A stretch of DNA of 36,897 nucleotides from an uncultured Bacilli bacterium (lineage in GTDB: Bacteria > Bacillota_I > Bacilli_A > RF39 > UBA660), in contig CANRDV010000008.1 of the NCBI GenBank assembly GCA_947629475.1, positions 1 through 36,897 of the forward strand, written 5' to 3'. Each line of letters opens with the position of its first letter. Position 1 is the stretch's first letter. Below are positions 24,806 to 33,016 of this stretch, in pieces. The notes under the pieces are model-generated. The model saw only the letters and a list, made by a program, of their open reading frames with translations, did no database searches and was not told where the DNA came from. Made by a program: the position numbers and the translations under genes.

Positions 24806-24831
24806 TTTTATCCCCAAAATTGTGGATAAAA
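24806..24831. repeat. Inverted repeat containing two DnaA-box-like sequences
   Basis: TTTTATCC (24806-24813) and GGATAAAA (24824-24831) are perfect inverse copies. They contain TTATCCCCA on the plus strand (24808-24816) and TTATCCACA on the minus strand (24821-24829); the latter is the DnaA-box consensus. It lies just upstream of the sortase -35. Confidence 0.4.
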
Positions 24832-24857
24832 AAATTAGCAACTATAGTCACTAATTT
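24832..24857 (-). terminator. Terminator of uvrA
   Basis: AAATTAG (24832-24838) pairs with CTAATTT (24851-24857). On the minus strand the hairpin is followed by a T-run. The uvrA stop is within the first arm. Confidence 0.65.
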
Positions 24858-27670
24858 AATATCTTCTTTAAAAATTCACCTGTATAACTTTCTTTAACTT
24901 TAGAAACTTCTTCTGGAGTTCCTTTAGCAACAACCATTCCTCCGGCATCTCCTCCATCTGGACCTAAATCAATTATATAGTCTGCTGATTTAATAACATC
25001 AAGATTATGTTCAATTACTAAAACGGTATCACCATTATCAACAATTCTATTTAAAATTGCTAAAAGTCTTTTAATATCGGCACTATGAAGACCAGTTGTT
25101 GGTTCATCTAAGATAAATAAAGTTTTACCAGTTGCTTTCTTTTGAAGTTCTTTAGATAGTTTAACCCTTCCAGCTTCTCCTCCGGATAAGGTTGTTGCAC
25201 TTTGACCTAATTTAACATAGCCAAGTCCAACATCTTCCATAACTTGAAGTTTGTTTTTTATCTTTGGAAAATTCTCAAAGAATTTTAAAGCTTCTGTTAC
25301 TCGCATATCTAAAACTTCCGCAATATTCTTGTCTTTATATTTAATTGATAAAGTTTCACTATTGTAACGACTACCATGACATACTTCACAAGGAATATAT
25401 ACATCAGGTAAAAAGTGCATTTCAATTTTCTTAACTCCATCTCCCCTGCAAGCTTCACATCTTCCACCTTTAACGTTAAATGAAAATCTATTTTTTCCGT
25501 ATCCTAGCATCTTAGCTTCTTTTGTATTCGTGAATAAATCTCTGATATCATCAAATACTCCAGTATAGGTTGCCGGATTACTTCTTGGAGTTCTGCCAAT
25601 TGGATTTTGGGTAATAATTACTACTTTATCTAAATTATTAAGTCCAAGTATTTTCTTATGTGAACCAGGTTTAACTTTTGATTTATAAATATGACTCATA
25701 CAAGCATTAGCAAGAATTTGCATAACTAAACTACTCTTACCACTTCCTGATACTCCGGTTACACATGTAAATGTTCCAAGAGGAAACTTAACATCAATCT
25801 CTTTAAGGTTATTTTCACTTGCTCCCTTAATTTCAATGTGTTTACCATTACCTTTTCTTCTTTTTTCTGGGACTGGAATACATTCTTTGCCACTTAAATA
25901 ACGACCGGTTATACTATTTTCATTTTTCATTACTTCTTCTGGAGTTCCAGCTGCAACAACATATCCTCCAGCGTCGCCCGCCCCAGGTCCTATATCAACT
26001 AAGAAGTCACTCGCAAGCATCGTATCCGTATCATGTTCAACAACAATTAAAGTATTTCCTAAATCTCGCATTTCAAGAAGGGAATTAATTAACTTCTCAT
26101 TATCTTTTTGATGAAGTCCAATACTAGGTTCATCTAAAACATATAAAACCCCGGTTAACCTAGAACCAATCTGGGTTGCTAATCTAATTCTTTGGGCTTC
26201 TCCTCCTGATAAGGTTCCACTCATTCGAGACATCGTTAAATATTCAAGTCCAACATTCTTTAAGAAATTTAATCTATTCTTAATCTCTTTAATAACTAAC
26301 TCCGAAATCTTAGCTTCCTCGACTGTTAACTCTAAACTATCAAACCAGTTAATCGCTTCTTTAATTGACATACAAGTAACATCATAGATATTCTTATCAT
26401 GAATTAAAATATTTAAAACACTATCACTTAATCTTGCTCCATGACATACTTCACATGGAAGTTCAATCATATATTGTTCAAGCCAATCTCTAATCCATTC
26501 ACTTGAGGTATCCATATATCTTCTTTCAAGATTATTAATTACTCCCTCAAAATAATCTTTATTCTTAGTAACATTGCCACTCCTGCTTGTAATATTAAAA
26601 GTTAAAATATCCGGAGAACCATATAAAATAATATCTTGTTCCTTTTTACTTAATTTTTTAAAAGGTTTATCCATATCTATTTTATAATAATCACAGACAG
26701 CTTTAAGTCTTTTGTATTCAATCGAATCTTGGTCATCATTTAAAGTTTTAATACATTTATTATTTAAACTTAAACTATCATCAGGAATAACTAAATCAAC
26801 ATCTATCTTTAATTTAACACCAAGTCCCTTACACTCAGGACAAGCACCATATGGGGCATTGAAACTAAAAATTCTTGGCTCAACTTCACTTATTGAATAA
26901 TTACAATAAGGACAAGCATAAGTCGTTGAAAATAAAATCTCTTCTCCACCTAAAACATTTACTAAAACTTTTCCTTTAGAAAGATTAGTTGCTGCTTCAA
27001 TAGACTCATATAACCTACTTCGAATACCATCTTTAATAACTATTCTATCAATTACAACATCTATTTTATCTTTCTTATTCTTTTCTAAAATAATCTCTTC
27101 TGTATTATCAAGCATTTCTCCATTTATGCGAACCCTAATATATCCTTCTTTTCTTAGATTATCAAGTGTATCTTTATGCGTTCCTTTTTCACTTTCAACA
27201 ACCGGTGATAATATAATTAACTTGGTGCCTTCTGGAAACTCTAAAACTTTATTAACTATTTCTTCAACAGATTGACTCTTAATTGGAATATGGTGATTAG
27301 GACAATAAGGAACTCCAATTCTTGAGAACAAAAGTCTTAAGTAATCATAAATCTCGGTAACTGTTCCAACTGTTGAACGGGGATTTTTACTAGTTGTCTT
27401 TTGGTCAATCGAAATACTTGGAGATAATCCTTCAATACTATCAACATCAGGTTTCTCAGACCCACCTAAAAATTGTCTAGCATACGCAGATAAACTCTCA
27501 ACATATCTTCTTTCCCCCTCAGCATAGATAGTATCAAAAGCTAAACTACTCTTACCACTTCCTGATAATCCTGTCATAACAATTAATTTATTCTTAGGTA
27601 ATTCTAAATCTATATTTTTTAAATTATTTTCTCTTGCACCCTTTATTACAATTTTATCCATACTCTTCAC
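24851..27670 (-). CDS. uvrA: Excinuclease ABC subunit A
   Basis: This is the damage-recognition ATPase of nucleotide excision repair. The 939-residue product is full length. It has two ABC modules with Walker A GLSGSGKSSLAFDT (about residue 33) and GVSGSGKSSLVMQI (about 640), and signature motifs LSGGEAQRIRLATQIG and LSGGEAGRVKLSKEL. It has zinc-binding cysteine pairs at CPYCNYS...CPECKG and CEACRG...CEVCHGSRYN. No uvrB lies in the window. The ATG follows an AGAGGTGA SD. Confidence 0.98.
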   Translation of the reverse strand: MKSMDKIVIKGARENNLKNIDLELPKNKLIVMTGLSGSGKSSLAFDTIYAEGERRYVESLSAYARQFLGGSEKPDVDSIEGLSPSISIDQKTTSKNPRSTVGTVTEIYDYLRLLFSRIGVPYCPNHHIPIKSQSVEEIVNKVLEFPEGTKLIILSPVVESEKGTHKDTLDNLRKEGYIRVRINGEMLDNTEEIILEKNKKDKIDVVIDRIVIKDGIRSRLYESIEAATNLSKGKVLVNVLGGEEILFSTTYACPYCNYSISEVEPRIFSFNAPYGACPECKGLGVKLKIDVDLVIPDDSLSLNNKCIKTLNDDQDSIEYKRLKAVCDYYKIDMDKPFKKLSKKEQDIILYGSPDILTFNITSRSGNVTKNKDYFEGVINNLERRYMDTSSEWIRDWLEQYMIELPCEVCHGARLSDSVLNILIHDKNIYDVTCMSIKEAINWFDSLELTVEEAKISELVIKEIKNRLNFLKNVGLEYLTMSRMSGTLSGGEAQRIRLATQIGSRLTGVLYVLDEPSIGLHQKDNEKLINSLLEMRDLGNTLIVVEHDTDTMLASDFLVDIGPGAGDAGGYVVAAGTPEEVMKNENSITGRYLSGKECIPVPEKRRKGNGKHIEIKGASENNLKEIDVKFPLGTFTCVTGVSGSGKSSLVMQILANACMSHIYKSKVKPGSHKKILGLNNLDKVVIITQNPIGRTPRSNPATYTGVFDDIRDLFTNTKEAKMLGYGKNRFSFNVKGGRCEACRGDGVKKIEMHFLPDVYIPCEVCHGSRYNSETLSIKYKDKNIAEVLDMRVTEALKFFENFPKIKNKLQVMEDVGLGYVKLGQSATTLSGGEAGRVKLSKELQKKATGKTLFILDEPTTGLHSADIKRLLAILNRIVDNGDTVLVIEHNLDVIKSADYIIDLGPDGGDAGGMVVAKGTPEEVSKVKESYTGEFLKKILN

Positions 27671-27728
27671 CTCTTTAAAATCTTAAATAGTATAACATAT
27701 TTTTAATAATTTTAGTATACTAAAAAAA

Positions 27729-27748
27729 GGAAAATTTAAACTTTTTCC
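27729..27748 (-). terminator. Terminator of the class D sortase cluster
   Basis: GGAAAA (27729-27734) pairs with TTTTCC (27743-27748) and a seven-T run follows on the minus strand. It lies just after the membrane protein gene at 27760. Confidence 0.75.
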
Positions 27749-27759
27749 CTTTATTATTC

Positions 27760-28632
27760 TTAATATTCCATTTCAAGTGTCTTTTTCTTATTTTGATGAT
27801 GTCTTCTTGCTCTTTCTCTTTTCTTTCTAGTTATATAAGTTTCAATTAAAGTAATAACTATTCCTAGTACTAAGAAACCAATTGCAAATGTATTTAAATA
27901 ATTAGCAATTTTAGTTAAAATCATTGTTAAAATATTAGAAAACTCTTTTGATAAAATAAGAATATTTTTAAAATCAACTTTTTCATAAATAGCAAATCTA
28001 ACATAAAATAATAATATTGCAACTCCCAAAGTTATAGGTCCAAAACATCTAACTTTCATTATAGCAATTGTAATAAAGATAATAATACAGATAACTAATA
28101 AAACAATTGCAACTATTCCTAATAAATTATTTACTTTTTGAATAGAATCTGTAAAGTTATCTACTAAATTATATAAGTTAGTTTCTTTTTGATAAATCTT
28201 AACCATCTCTGTAACAAAAGAATCAATTGCTTCTTGGTCTTCTACTTGTAAATTATTTTTTTCTAAAGATGCATTTATATTATTAGTTAGTTTTTCTTTT
28301 AATTCTTTATCTTCAAATTCAATATTACTATCTTGATATAACTTATCTAAATATTTATTAACATCACTTCTTACATCTTCATCTGTAAATAAATCATTTA
28401 ATATTTCTTCATCTAGTCCTGATGAGGTCATATAATCTTTCATGTTATTTCTAATCTTATCACTTACTAAACTATAATAATTAGTCTTATCAAGTGTTCT
28501 TTTAACAGAGTATTCACTTAAAGCAGTTGACTTTAAAACACCTAAAACTATTAAGACAACTAAAAGAATTGTTAACATAAACCCTAAGATATAGCAAATT
28601 ATTTTTTTAGTCTTTCTATTCATCACTATCAC
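27760..28632 (-). CDS. Membrane protein of unknown function, paralogue of 29897-30709
   Basis: This 290-residue protein has one N-terminal helix (about residues 10-33), a ~120-residue external domain and three C-terminal helices (about 165-255), with a basic tail (RKKRERARRHHQNKKK). The external part reads LDKTNYYSLVSDKIRNNMKDY ... IYQKETNLYNLVDNFTDSIQKVNNLLGI, in pieces. The same layout and motifs (NNYYKLIYNKILDNMESYL, VNIYKKGVNVFSVIENF) occur in the protein at 29897. Its start overlaps the class D sortase stop by 17 bases. I do not recognise a named family; a link with the sortase is likely from context. Confidence 0.65.
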   Translation of the reverse strand: MIVMNRKTKKIICYILGFMLTILLVVLIVLGVLKSTALSEYSVKRTLDKTNYYSLVSDKIRNNMKDYMTSSGLDEEILNDLFTDEDVRSDVNKYLDKLYQDSNIEFEDKELKEKLTNNINASLEKNNLQVEDQEAIDSFVTEMVKIYQKETNLYNLVDNFTDSIQKVNNLLGIVAIVLLVICIIIFITIAIMKVRCFGPITLGVAILLFYVRFAIYEKVDFKNILILSKEFSNILTMILTKIANYLNTFAIGFLVLGIVITLIETYITRKKRERARRHHQNKKKTLEMEY

Positions 28633-29251
28633 CTACTCTATGGGAATATACAACATATCTTTGAGTTCTTCTTCCAACAACCCCATGTCTAATTGGATAA
28701 CAAGTATACATGATTAACATTTCTTTTTCTTCTTGAATCGGAAATGCATCTAAGTCTGTTTCATTTACAACTTTATAACTATCTACTTCATATTCGAATG
28801 TTCCATAATCTGTTTCAATAGTAATTTTACTACCTTTAACTAACCTATCAATTTCATGGAAAAATCCAACATTATTGTGAGCTGGTAAAATAATTGTTCC
28901 TCTTTCACCTGGAAAGTAAGAACCTCCATAGTGTCCAACTCCATAACGGATAATATCTAAAGTATCTCCATGATAAATTGGCAAATTCAAATCAATCTCA
29001 GGAATTTTTAGCGTTCCAAATTTCTTACCATATTTTGGTCTATTAATAATAGACTTGGTAAGGGAATCATATTCAGTTGCTTTCACTTCAACATCTTCTG
29101 TTTCTTTAATAGCAACGGAATTAACAATAGATGCTACAAAATTAATTTTTTTATCAAATAGGATATAAGTTGTAAAAATAAAAATTGCTGCATAGAAAAA
29201 AGAAATTGCTACGCTAGTAGCAAATGTCTTTAAAAATTTTTTCTTGTTCAT
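28616..29251 (-). CDS. Class D sortase
   Basis: This membrane-anchored transpeptidase is 211 residues long. It has an N-terminal helix (about residues 9-31), the sortase core (GTLKIPEIDLNLPIYHGDTLD ... GVGHYGGSYFPGERG), catalytic His in ILPAHNN, Cys in LIMYTCYPI and Arg in RRTQRYVVYSHRV. The TCYP...QRYVVY pattern is the class D style. Its ATG overlaps the stop of the substrate-like gene at 29251 and its own end overlaps the membrane protein gene. The three therefore form one tight operon, and the first gene is the probable substrate. Confidence 0.88.
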   Translation of the reverse strand: MNKKKFLKTFATSVAISFFYAAIFIFTTYILFDKKINFVASIVNSVAIKETEDVEVKATEYDSLTKSIINRPKYGKKFGTLKIPEIDLNLPIYHGDTLDIIRYGVGHYGGSYFPGERGTIILPAHNNVGFFHEIDRLVKGSKITIETDYGTFEYEVDSYKVVNETDLDAFPIQEEKEMLIMYTCYPIRHGVVGRRTQRYVVYSHRVGDSDE

Positions 29252-29784
29252 TAGTCAGTAACTCTTACTTTTCTAACTACTACAAATGCACCTGCTAACA
29301 TAACTATAAATGATGCACCAGCAAGGATAGCAAGACTATTTGTTTCAGTTCCAGTTTGTTTTACTAAATCTGTAACTTTTTCAAATACGCTACCATCTTT
29401 TGGACTGTAGATAGTTAATACTCCATCAGTGTAAGTAACATTGATTGAAGTTTCACTTCTTAAGCCAGCAAGTATATTTAATAATTCTCCTTTTGCAGCT
29501 TTAGGAAGATTATCAATACTTGTTGCCTTTGTTCCTTTTACGATGTCAATAGCTTTTCTAATTGCAGTATCAAGAGCTTGTAAATCTTTATCTGGTACTT
29601 CAAACTCTTTAGCATAATCTTCAATAATTTTCTTTAAAGCTGGTGAAATTTTAAATTCAGCACCATTAATTGTATAAGTATCCTCTAACTTATCAAGAAC
29701 TTCTCTTTCAGTTAAAGCACTTACAGGACTTACAACAGAAAATATTAAAGCAATTGCTAATAACATCATTATGATTTTTTTCAT
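29251..29784 (-). CDS. Secreted surface protein with divergent sorting signal (VKQTG), probable sortase substrate
   Basis: This 177-residue protein has a signal peptide (residues 1-23, ending SPVSA), a ~110-residue helical and beta region (YAKEFEVPDKDLQALDTAIRK ...), and a C-terminal sorting-like signal. That signal is VKQTGTE (about 139-145), a hydrophobic helix (LAILAGASFIVMLAGAFVVV) and a positive tail (RKVRVTD). The usual LPxTG is replaced by VKQTG. It is directly upstream of, and overlaps, the class D sortase gene, which supports a dedicated enzyme-substrate pair. The function of the mature part is not recognisable. Confidence 0.7.
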   Translation of the reverse strand: MKKIIMMLLAIALIFSVVSPVSALTEREVLDKLEDTYTINGAEFKISPALKKIIEDYAKEFEVPDKDLQALDTAIRKAIDIVKGTKATSIDNLPKAAKGELLNILAGLRSETSINVTYTDGVLTIYSPKDGSVFEKVTDLVKQTGTETNSLAILAGASFIVMLAGAFVVVRKVRVTD

Positions 29785-29805
29785 ACTTTTCTCCTCTCTA
29801 AAAAT

Positions 29806-29834
29806 ATTATAACTTACACCAAAAAAAAATGCAA
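29806..29834 (-). promoter_or_regulatory. Promoter of the class D sortase operon
   Basis: TTGCAT (29829-29834) and TATAAT (29806-29811) with 17 bp spacing on the minus strand. The spacer starts with a T-run. Confidence 0.75.
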
Positions 29835-29849
29835 GATTTTTTTCCAGGC

Positions 29850-29882
29850 ACTTTACAAATTATTACTTTAAAGTGTAAAGTA
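29850..29882. repeat. ACTTTACA half-sites upstream of the sortase operon
   Basis: ACTTTACA (29851-29858) and its inverse TGTAAAGT (29875-29882) flank an ACTTTAAAGT palindrome (29866-29875). No T-run follows, so a protein-binding site is more likely than a terminator. Confidence 0.45.
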
Positions 29883-29896
29883 AATATTTTTCAAAA

Positions 29897-30709
29897 TTAC
29901 TTTTTTCTTTTTTTATCCTTATTTTTAACACTTATTAGTATCTCAATTAATACAATAAATATTCCAATTCCTATAAAAATAATTGCATAAGTTATCAATA
30001 AACTACCTAACTTTTCTAAAATATCTTTAACTACCCTAGTTAATTCCGAAGTTATAACATTCAACTTACTAATGTTTATTATTTTAAATAATAAAATCTT
30101 TATTATATATAACATAAATCCAGTTACTAAACTAGTAAATCCTAAACTTTTAACTTTAATTAAGATAATTGATATTAATAATAAACTACATATAATCAAT
30201 AACAAGATAGATATTATTCCAAGTAAATCTCCAACTTTTTGAAAGATATTAATAAAATTTTCTATTACACTAAAAACATTAACACCTTTTTTATAAATAT
30301 TAACTATTTCATTAACAAACCTTTCAATATCATTTACTTTTACATTATATTCATCAACATATTTATTTATATTTTTAGTTATTCTCTTTTCAATTAAAGA
30401 TTCATCATACTTAAACTTTTTATCACCAAAGATACTTCCTATCATATTATCTATATCAGTTTTAACTTCATCTTCGGTATAAATATTATCTATTATATCT
30501 ATAGGTACATTTAATTTATCAAGATAACTTTCCATATTATCAAGAATTTTATTATAAATAAGTTTATAATAGTTATTTTCATTAAGCATGCTTTTAACGT
30601 ATGTTTCATTAAAGATAGTAGTTTTAATAACTGCTAATAAGACATAGCAAACTAATAAAATTGCTAAAACAAATCCTAATAAATAACCAGCTATTGTTTT
30701 TCTTTTCAT
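29897..30709 (-). CDS. Membrane protein of unknown function, paralogue of 27760-28632
   Basis: This 270-residue protein has the same topology as 27760-28632: one N-terminal helix, a ~120-residue external domain (NYYKLIYNKILDNMESYLDKL ... IYTEDEVKTDIDNMIGSIFG), then three C-terminal helices and a lysine-rich end. The two copies flank the class D sortase and its presumed substrate, one upstream and one inside the operon. A strong SD (AAGGAGG) precedes the ATG. The upstream region holds four 23-bp-spaced repeats (30740-30820). Confidence 0.65.
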   Translation of the reverse strand: MKRKTIAGYLLGFVLAILLVCYVLLAVIKTTIFNETYVKSMLNENNYYKLIYNKILDNMESYLDKLNVPIDIIDNIYTEDEVKTDIDNMIGSIFGDKKFKYDESLIEKRITKNINKYVDEYNVKVNDIERFVNEIVNIYKKGVNVFSVIENFINIFQKVGDLLGIISILLLIICSLLLISIILIKVKSLGFTSLVTGFMLYIIKILLFKIINISKLNVITSELTRVVKDILEKLGSLLITYAIIFIGIGIFIVLIEILISVKNKDKKRKK

Positions 30710-30739
30710 AAGCCTCCTTTTGTATCTTGTAAATTACTT

Positions 30740-30820
30740 TTCGGTAATTTGTAGATTTTTTATTCGGTAATTTGAGTATATTTTGTTCGGTAAATTGTGG
30801 AAAAATTATTCGGTAATTTA
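30740..30820. repeat. Four TTCGGTAATTTG repeats at a 23-bp period
   Basis: Copies start at 30740, 30763, 30786 and 30809, exactly 23 bp apart, with AT-rich spacers that differ. Copies 1 and 2 are identical, while copies 3 and 4 each have one change. The region lies between the AlbA_2 regulator stop and the start of the membrane protein gene at 30709. Confidence 0.85.
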
Positions 30821-30840
30821 GTTTTTTTAATAATATTTAT

Positions 30841-32136
30841 CTATAAAATTTTCCAATAACCTGTTTTATTTGAACCAACACGTTCAATATAATTCTTATC
30901 TTTAAGAGACTTTATAATCTTATTTACATATCTTTCACTTAACTTTGCTAACTTTACTAATTCTTCCGTTTTTATATTTTTATCGTTTTTTATTAAATTA
31001 AAAATTAAGGTTTCGGCTTCTGTTAATTCAGTATCCACTTGGTTACTTTCAACATTTTCAAGTAATTGTTTGTTAATAGGTATTGTTACAATTATAGTAT
31101 GATCACTGATGTAGAAAGCCTTCTTACCATATTTTTCAACAATTAATGGTATTCCATGACCTGTTTGGTCAATATAATCTAAATCTCCAAATATTTTTAA
31201 TAATTTTTTATTAACAGGTTTAGAAACTCCAGCATAAAAATCTTCTTTTGTAAGTGAAGATGGCAATCCACCATTAGATACGATTTCTATCCTATCATCA
31301 AAAATATAAACAGCTGGTGGTATTTCTTCTGACCATTTAGTATGAACGCATGCATTAATCCAAGCTTCTCTAAAACATTTAAAATCAAAATATTTTTCTT
31401 CTTGTCTTTGAATTCCCCCAACTTTCACCTTTGTCTCATTAATGCTTTCCATATATTCTAAGACATTATTAATTGCTAATAATAAACATTTACCACCATA
31501 TTCTGTTCTTTTTAATATTACTGTCTTATCAGTACCAGCAAAAGTTACCACTTTAATCGAAACATCATTAGAATCAGCTAATAACTCTGCCATATAATTA
31601 TATTTATTATCATTCGTAAATAAACCTAAATTAGTTTCAAATTTATCATTATTAATTGCTATTTTATTAGCTAAATATAATCCCGTTAACATCACAAAAG
31701 TCAAATCTTGTTTATAAGCAACTTTATTTATAATGTAATCAGGTTCACCTTCTTTATTTATTAAGGCTTTTAACATTGTTGGTGTTAATTGTTTATCTTC
31801 ATCAAATGACCTACTATAATATTTTCCAAAAGCAGAATATGGAGTATCATTTCCTTTGGCAGCTACTTTTATTACATTTTTACCATCAAGTAACTCTAAA
31901 GAAATAGTTGGTATAACCTGAGGCTTTATACCCTCAGAAATTTTTCTTGATACATCCCTCAAAGTACTTTCATTAATATCTTTTTGTCCGATTACATCAC
32001 CATTATTTTTAACTCCAAAATAAACTGTACCCTCACCATTTTTATTTAGCATTGATGATAAAGATATTACTCCTTCAATTAATTCACTTGTACTTTTTTT
32101 AAATTCAATTTTTTCAGATTCTAACCCTAAATTCAT
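30841..32136 (-). CDS. AlbA_2 (Schlafen-like) / HATPase_c_4 regulator with winged helix
   Basis: This 431-residue cytoplasmic protein has three parts. The N-terminal AlbA_2/AAA_4 domain reads ESEKIEFKKSTSELIEGVIS ... GEGTVYFGVKNNGDVIG. A GHKL-type ATP-binding domain carries the N box WINACVHTKW, DRIEIVSNGGLP and GHGIPLIVEKYG. A C-terminal winged helix (IKTEELVKLAKLSERYVNKIIK) completes it. Members are usually annotated as ATP-binding transcriptional regulators. I choose ATG 32136, since AGGGAG lies 6-7 bases upstream; a longer frame from 32178 would translate the repeats. TTTATTCTGCAC repeats lie in its leader and upstream of a TATAAT (32240-32245). Confidence 0.85.
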   Translation of the reverse strand: MNLGLESEKIEFKKSTSELIEGVISLSSMLNKNGEGTVYFGVKNNGDVIGQKDINESTLRDVSRKISEGIKPQVIPTISLELLDGKNVIKVAAKGNDTPYSAFGKYYSRSFDEDKQLTPTMLKALINKEGEPDYIINKVAYKQDLTFVMLTGLYLANKIAINNDKFETNLGLFTNDNKYNYMAELLADSNDVSIKVVTFAGTDKTVILKRTEYGGKCLLLAINNVLEYMESINETKVKVGGIQRQEEKYFDFKCFREAWINACVHTKWSEEIPPAVYIFDDRIEIVSNGGLPSSLTKEDFYAGVSKPVNKKLLKIFGDLDYIDQTGHGIPLIVEKYGKKAFYISDHTIIVTIPINKQLLENVESNQVDTELTEAETLIFNLIKNDKNIKTEELVKLAKLSERYVNKIIKSLKDKNYIERVGSNKTGYWKIL

Positions 32137-32154
32137 ATCTATTTCTCCCTTTAT

Positions 32155-32302
32155 TTTATTCTGCACTTTATTCTGCACTTTTTTGATAATTATTGATTTC
32201 TATAATTATGATTTTTTTGCAAAAAGTCCTTATTATTCAATTATAAATGTATCTCATTTAGCAAAATTTATTCTGCACTTTATTCTGCACTTTATTCTGC
32301 AC
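32155..32302. repeat. TTTATTCTGCAC 12-bp direct repeats in two clusters
   Basis: Two perfect tandem copies are at 32155-32178 and three at 32267-32302. Reading on the gene's strand, the three-copy cluster lies directly upstream of a TATAAT (32240-32245), at the -35 position. The two-copy cluster lies in the leader next to the SD. The layout fits two operator sites for a self-regulating DNA-binding protein. Confidence 0.85.
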
Positions 32303-32368
32303 TATGAAACAAATTTCTTACAAATTAATTATAACATGTTTATTAAATTTTTTCAAATAAAATAATTA

Positions 32369-32977
32369 TTAATTGCAACTTTTACTATGTACATTTCTTT
32401 TCTTAAAACTTAACACTTTTTTAATTAAATAACTTTGTAATAAAATAATTATAACTGAATAAATACCCTTTAAGATTCCAAAATAAATTATTCCTAGTAA
32501 AACAATTATTCCATTAATAATAAAAGTTGAAAGATAAACATGAATAGAAAAATATTTTTCAATTAATAAAGGAAGAACACTTACACCTCCATTTGAAAAG
32601 CCAAGTCGATAAACTAACCCTCCAGTTACTCCGCAGACAATACCTGCTAATACTACTAATAAAATTACCCATACACCATCTACTTTAATACTAGGAATAA
32701 AACTAGTTATCTTAACTAAAATTGGATACATAAAAGTTGCTTCTACTGTTCCTAATGTTGTTTCTTTTTTTAAAGTAAAGAAACTAATAATTAACATTAA
32801 AACATTAACAATTAAAATAATAAGAGAAGGGCTTAATTTTAATAAATGATTTAAAATAACGGCTACTCCTTGAGTTCCTCCTACTACTAATTTTAATGGT
32901 TTTAAAATTAAATTAAAATTTAGGGCAGCAACTAATAAAACTAATAATAAATAAATATATTTTTTTAATTTTTTCAT
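32369..32977 (-). CDS. YitT/DUF161-type membrane protein
   Basis: This 202-residue integral membrane protein has five to six helices. The YitT signature is visible as FNLILKPLKLVVGGTQGVAVI near the start (two pieces) and GLVYRLGFSNGGVSVLPLLI. Many YitT proteins carry an additional C-terminal DUF2179 domain; this one ends at KKRNVHSKSCN without it, like short family members. The transported substrate, if any, is unknown. It starts 38 bases after prfB, with an AGGTGA SD, and may be expressed by read-through of the prfB terminator. Confidence 0.8.
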   Translation of the reverse strand: MKKLKKYIYLLLVLLVAALNFNLILKPLKLVVGGTQGVAVILNHLLKLSPSLIILIVNVLMLIISFFTLKKETTLGTVEATFMYPILVKITSFIPSIKVDGVWVILLVVLAGIVCGVTGGLVYRLGFSNGGVSVLPLLIEKYFSIHVYLSTFIINGIIVLLGIIYFGILKGIYSVIIILLQSYLIKKVLSFKKRNVHSKSCN

Positions 32978-32994
32978 AAATCACCTCAAAAAGA

Positions 32995-33016
32995 AAAGTA
33001 GTTTTGATACTACTTT
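32995..33016 (-). terminator. Terminator after prfB
   Basis: AAAGTAGT (32995-33002) pairs with ACTACTTT (33009-33016) and TCTTTTT follows on the minus strand. The SD of the YitT-like gene starts only about 15 bases later. Confidence 0.75.

Noticed and set aside
24806-24831. DnaA-box pair read as a replication origin
   Set aside because: Only two boxes, no dnaA/dnaN and no AT-rich unwinding array with gene context; a regulatory palindrome is more likely.
26712-26900. Plus-strand open frame inside uvrA
   Set aside because: Antisense to conserved UvrA sequence, with no SD.
30740-30820. Phased 12-bp repeats read as a CRISPR array
   Set aside because: Repeats are only 12 bp with 11-bp spacers and no cas genes; they look like protein-binding sites.
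32183-32365. Plus-strand frame containing FILHFILHFILHYE
   Set aside because: The repeats are translations of the TTTATTCTGCAC DNA repeats; there is no SD and the AT-rich composition is non-coding.
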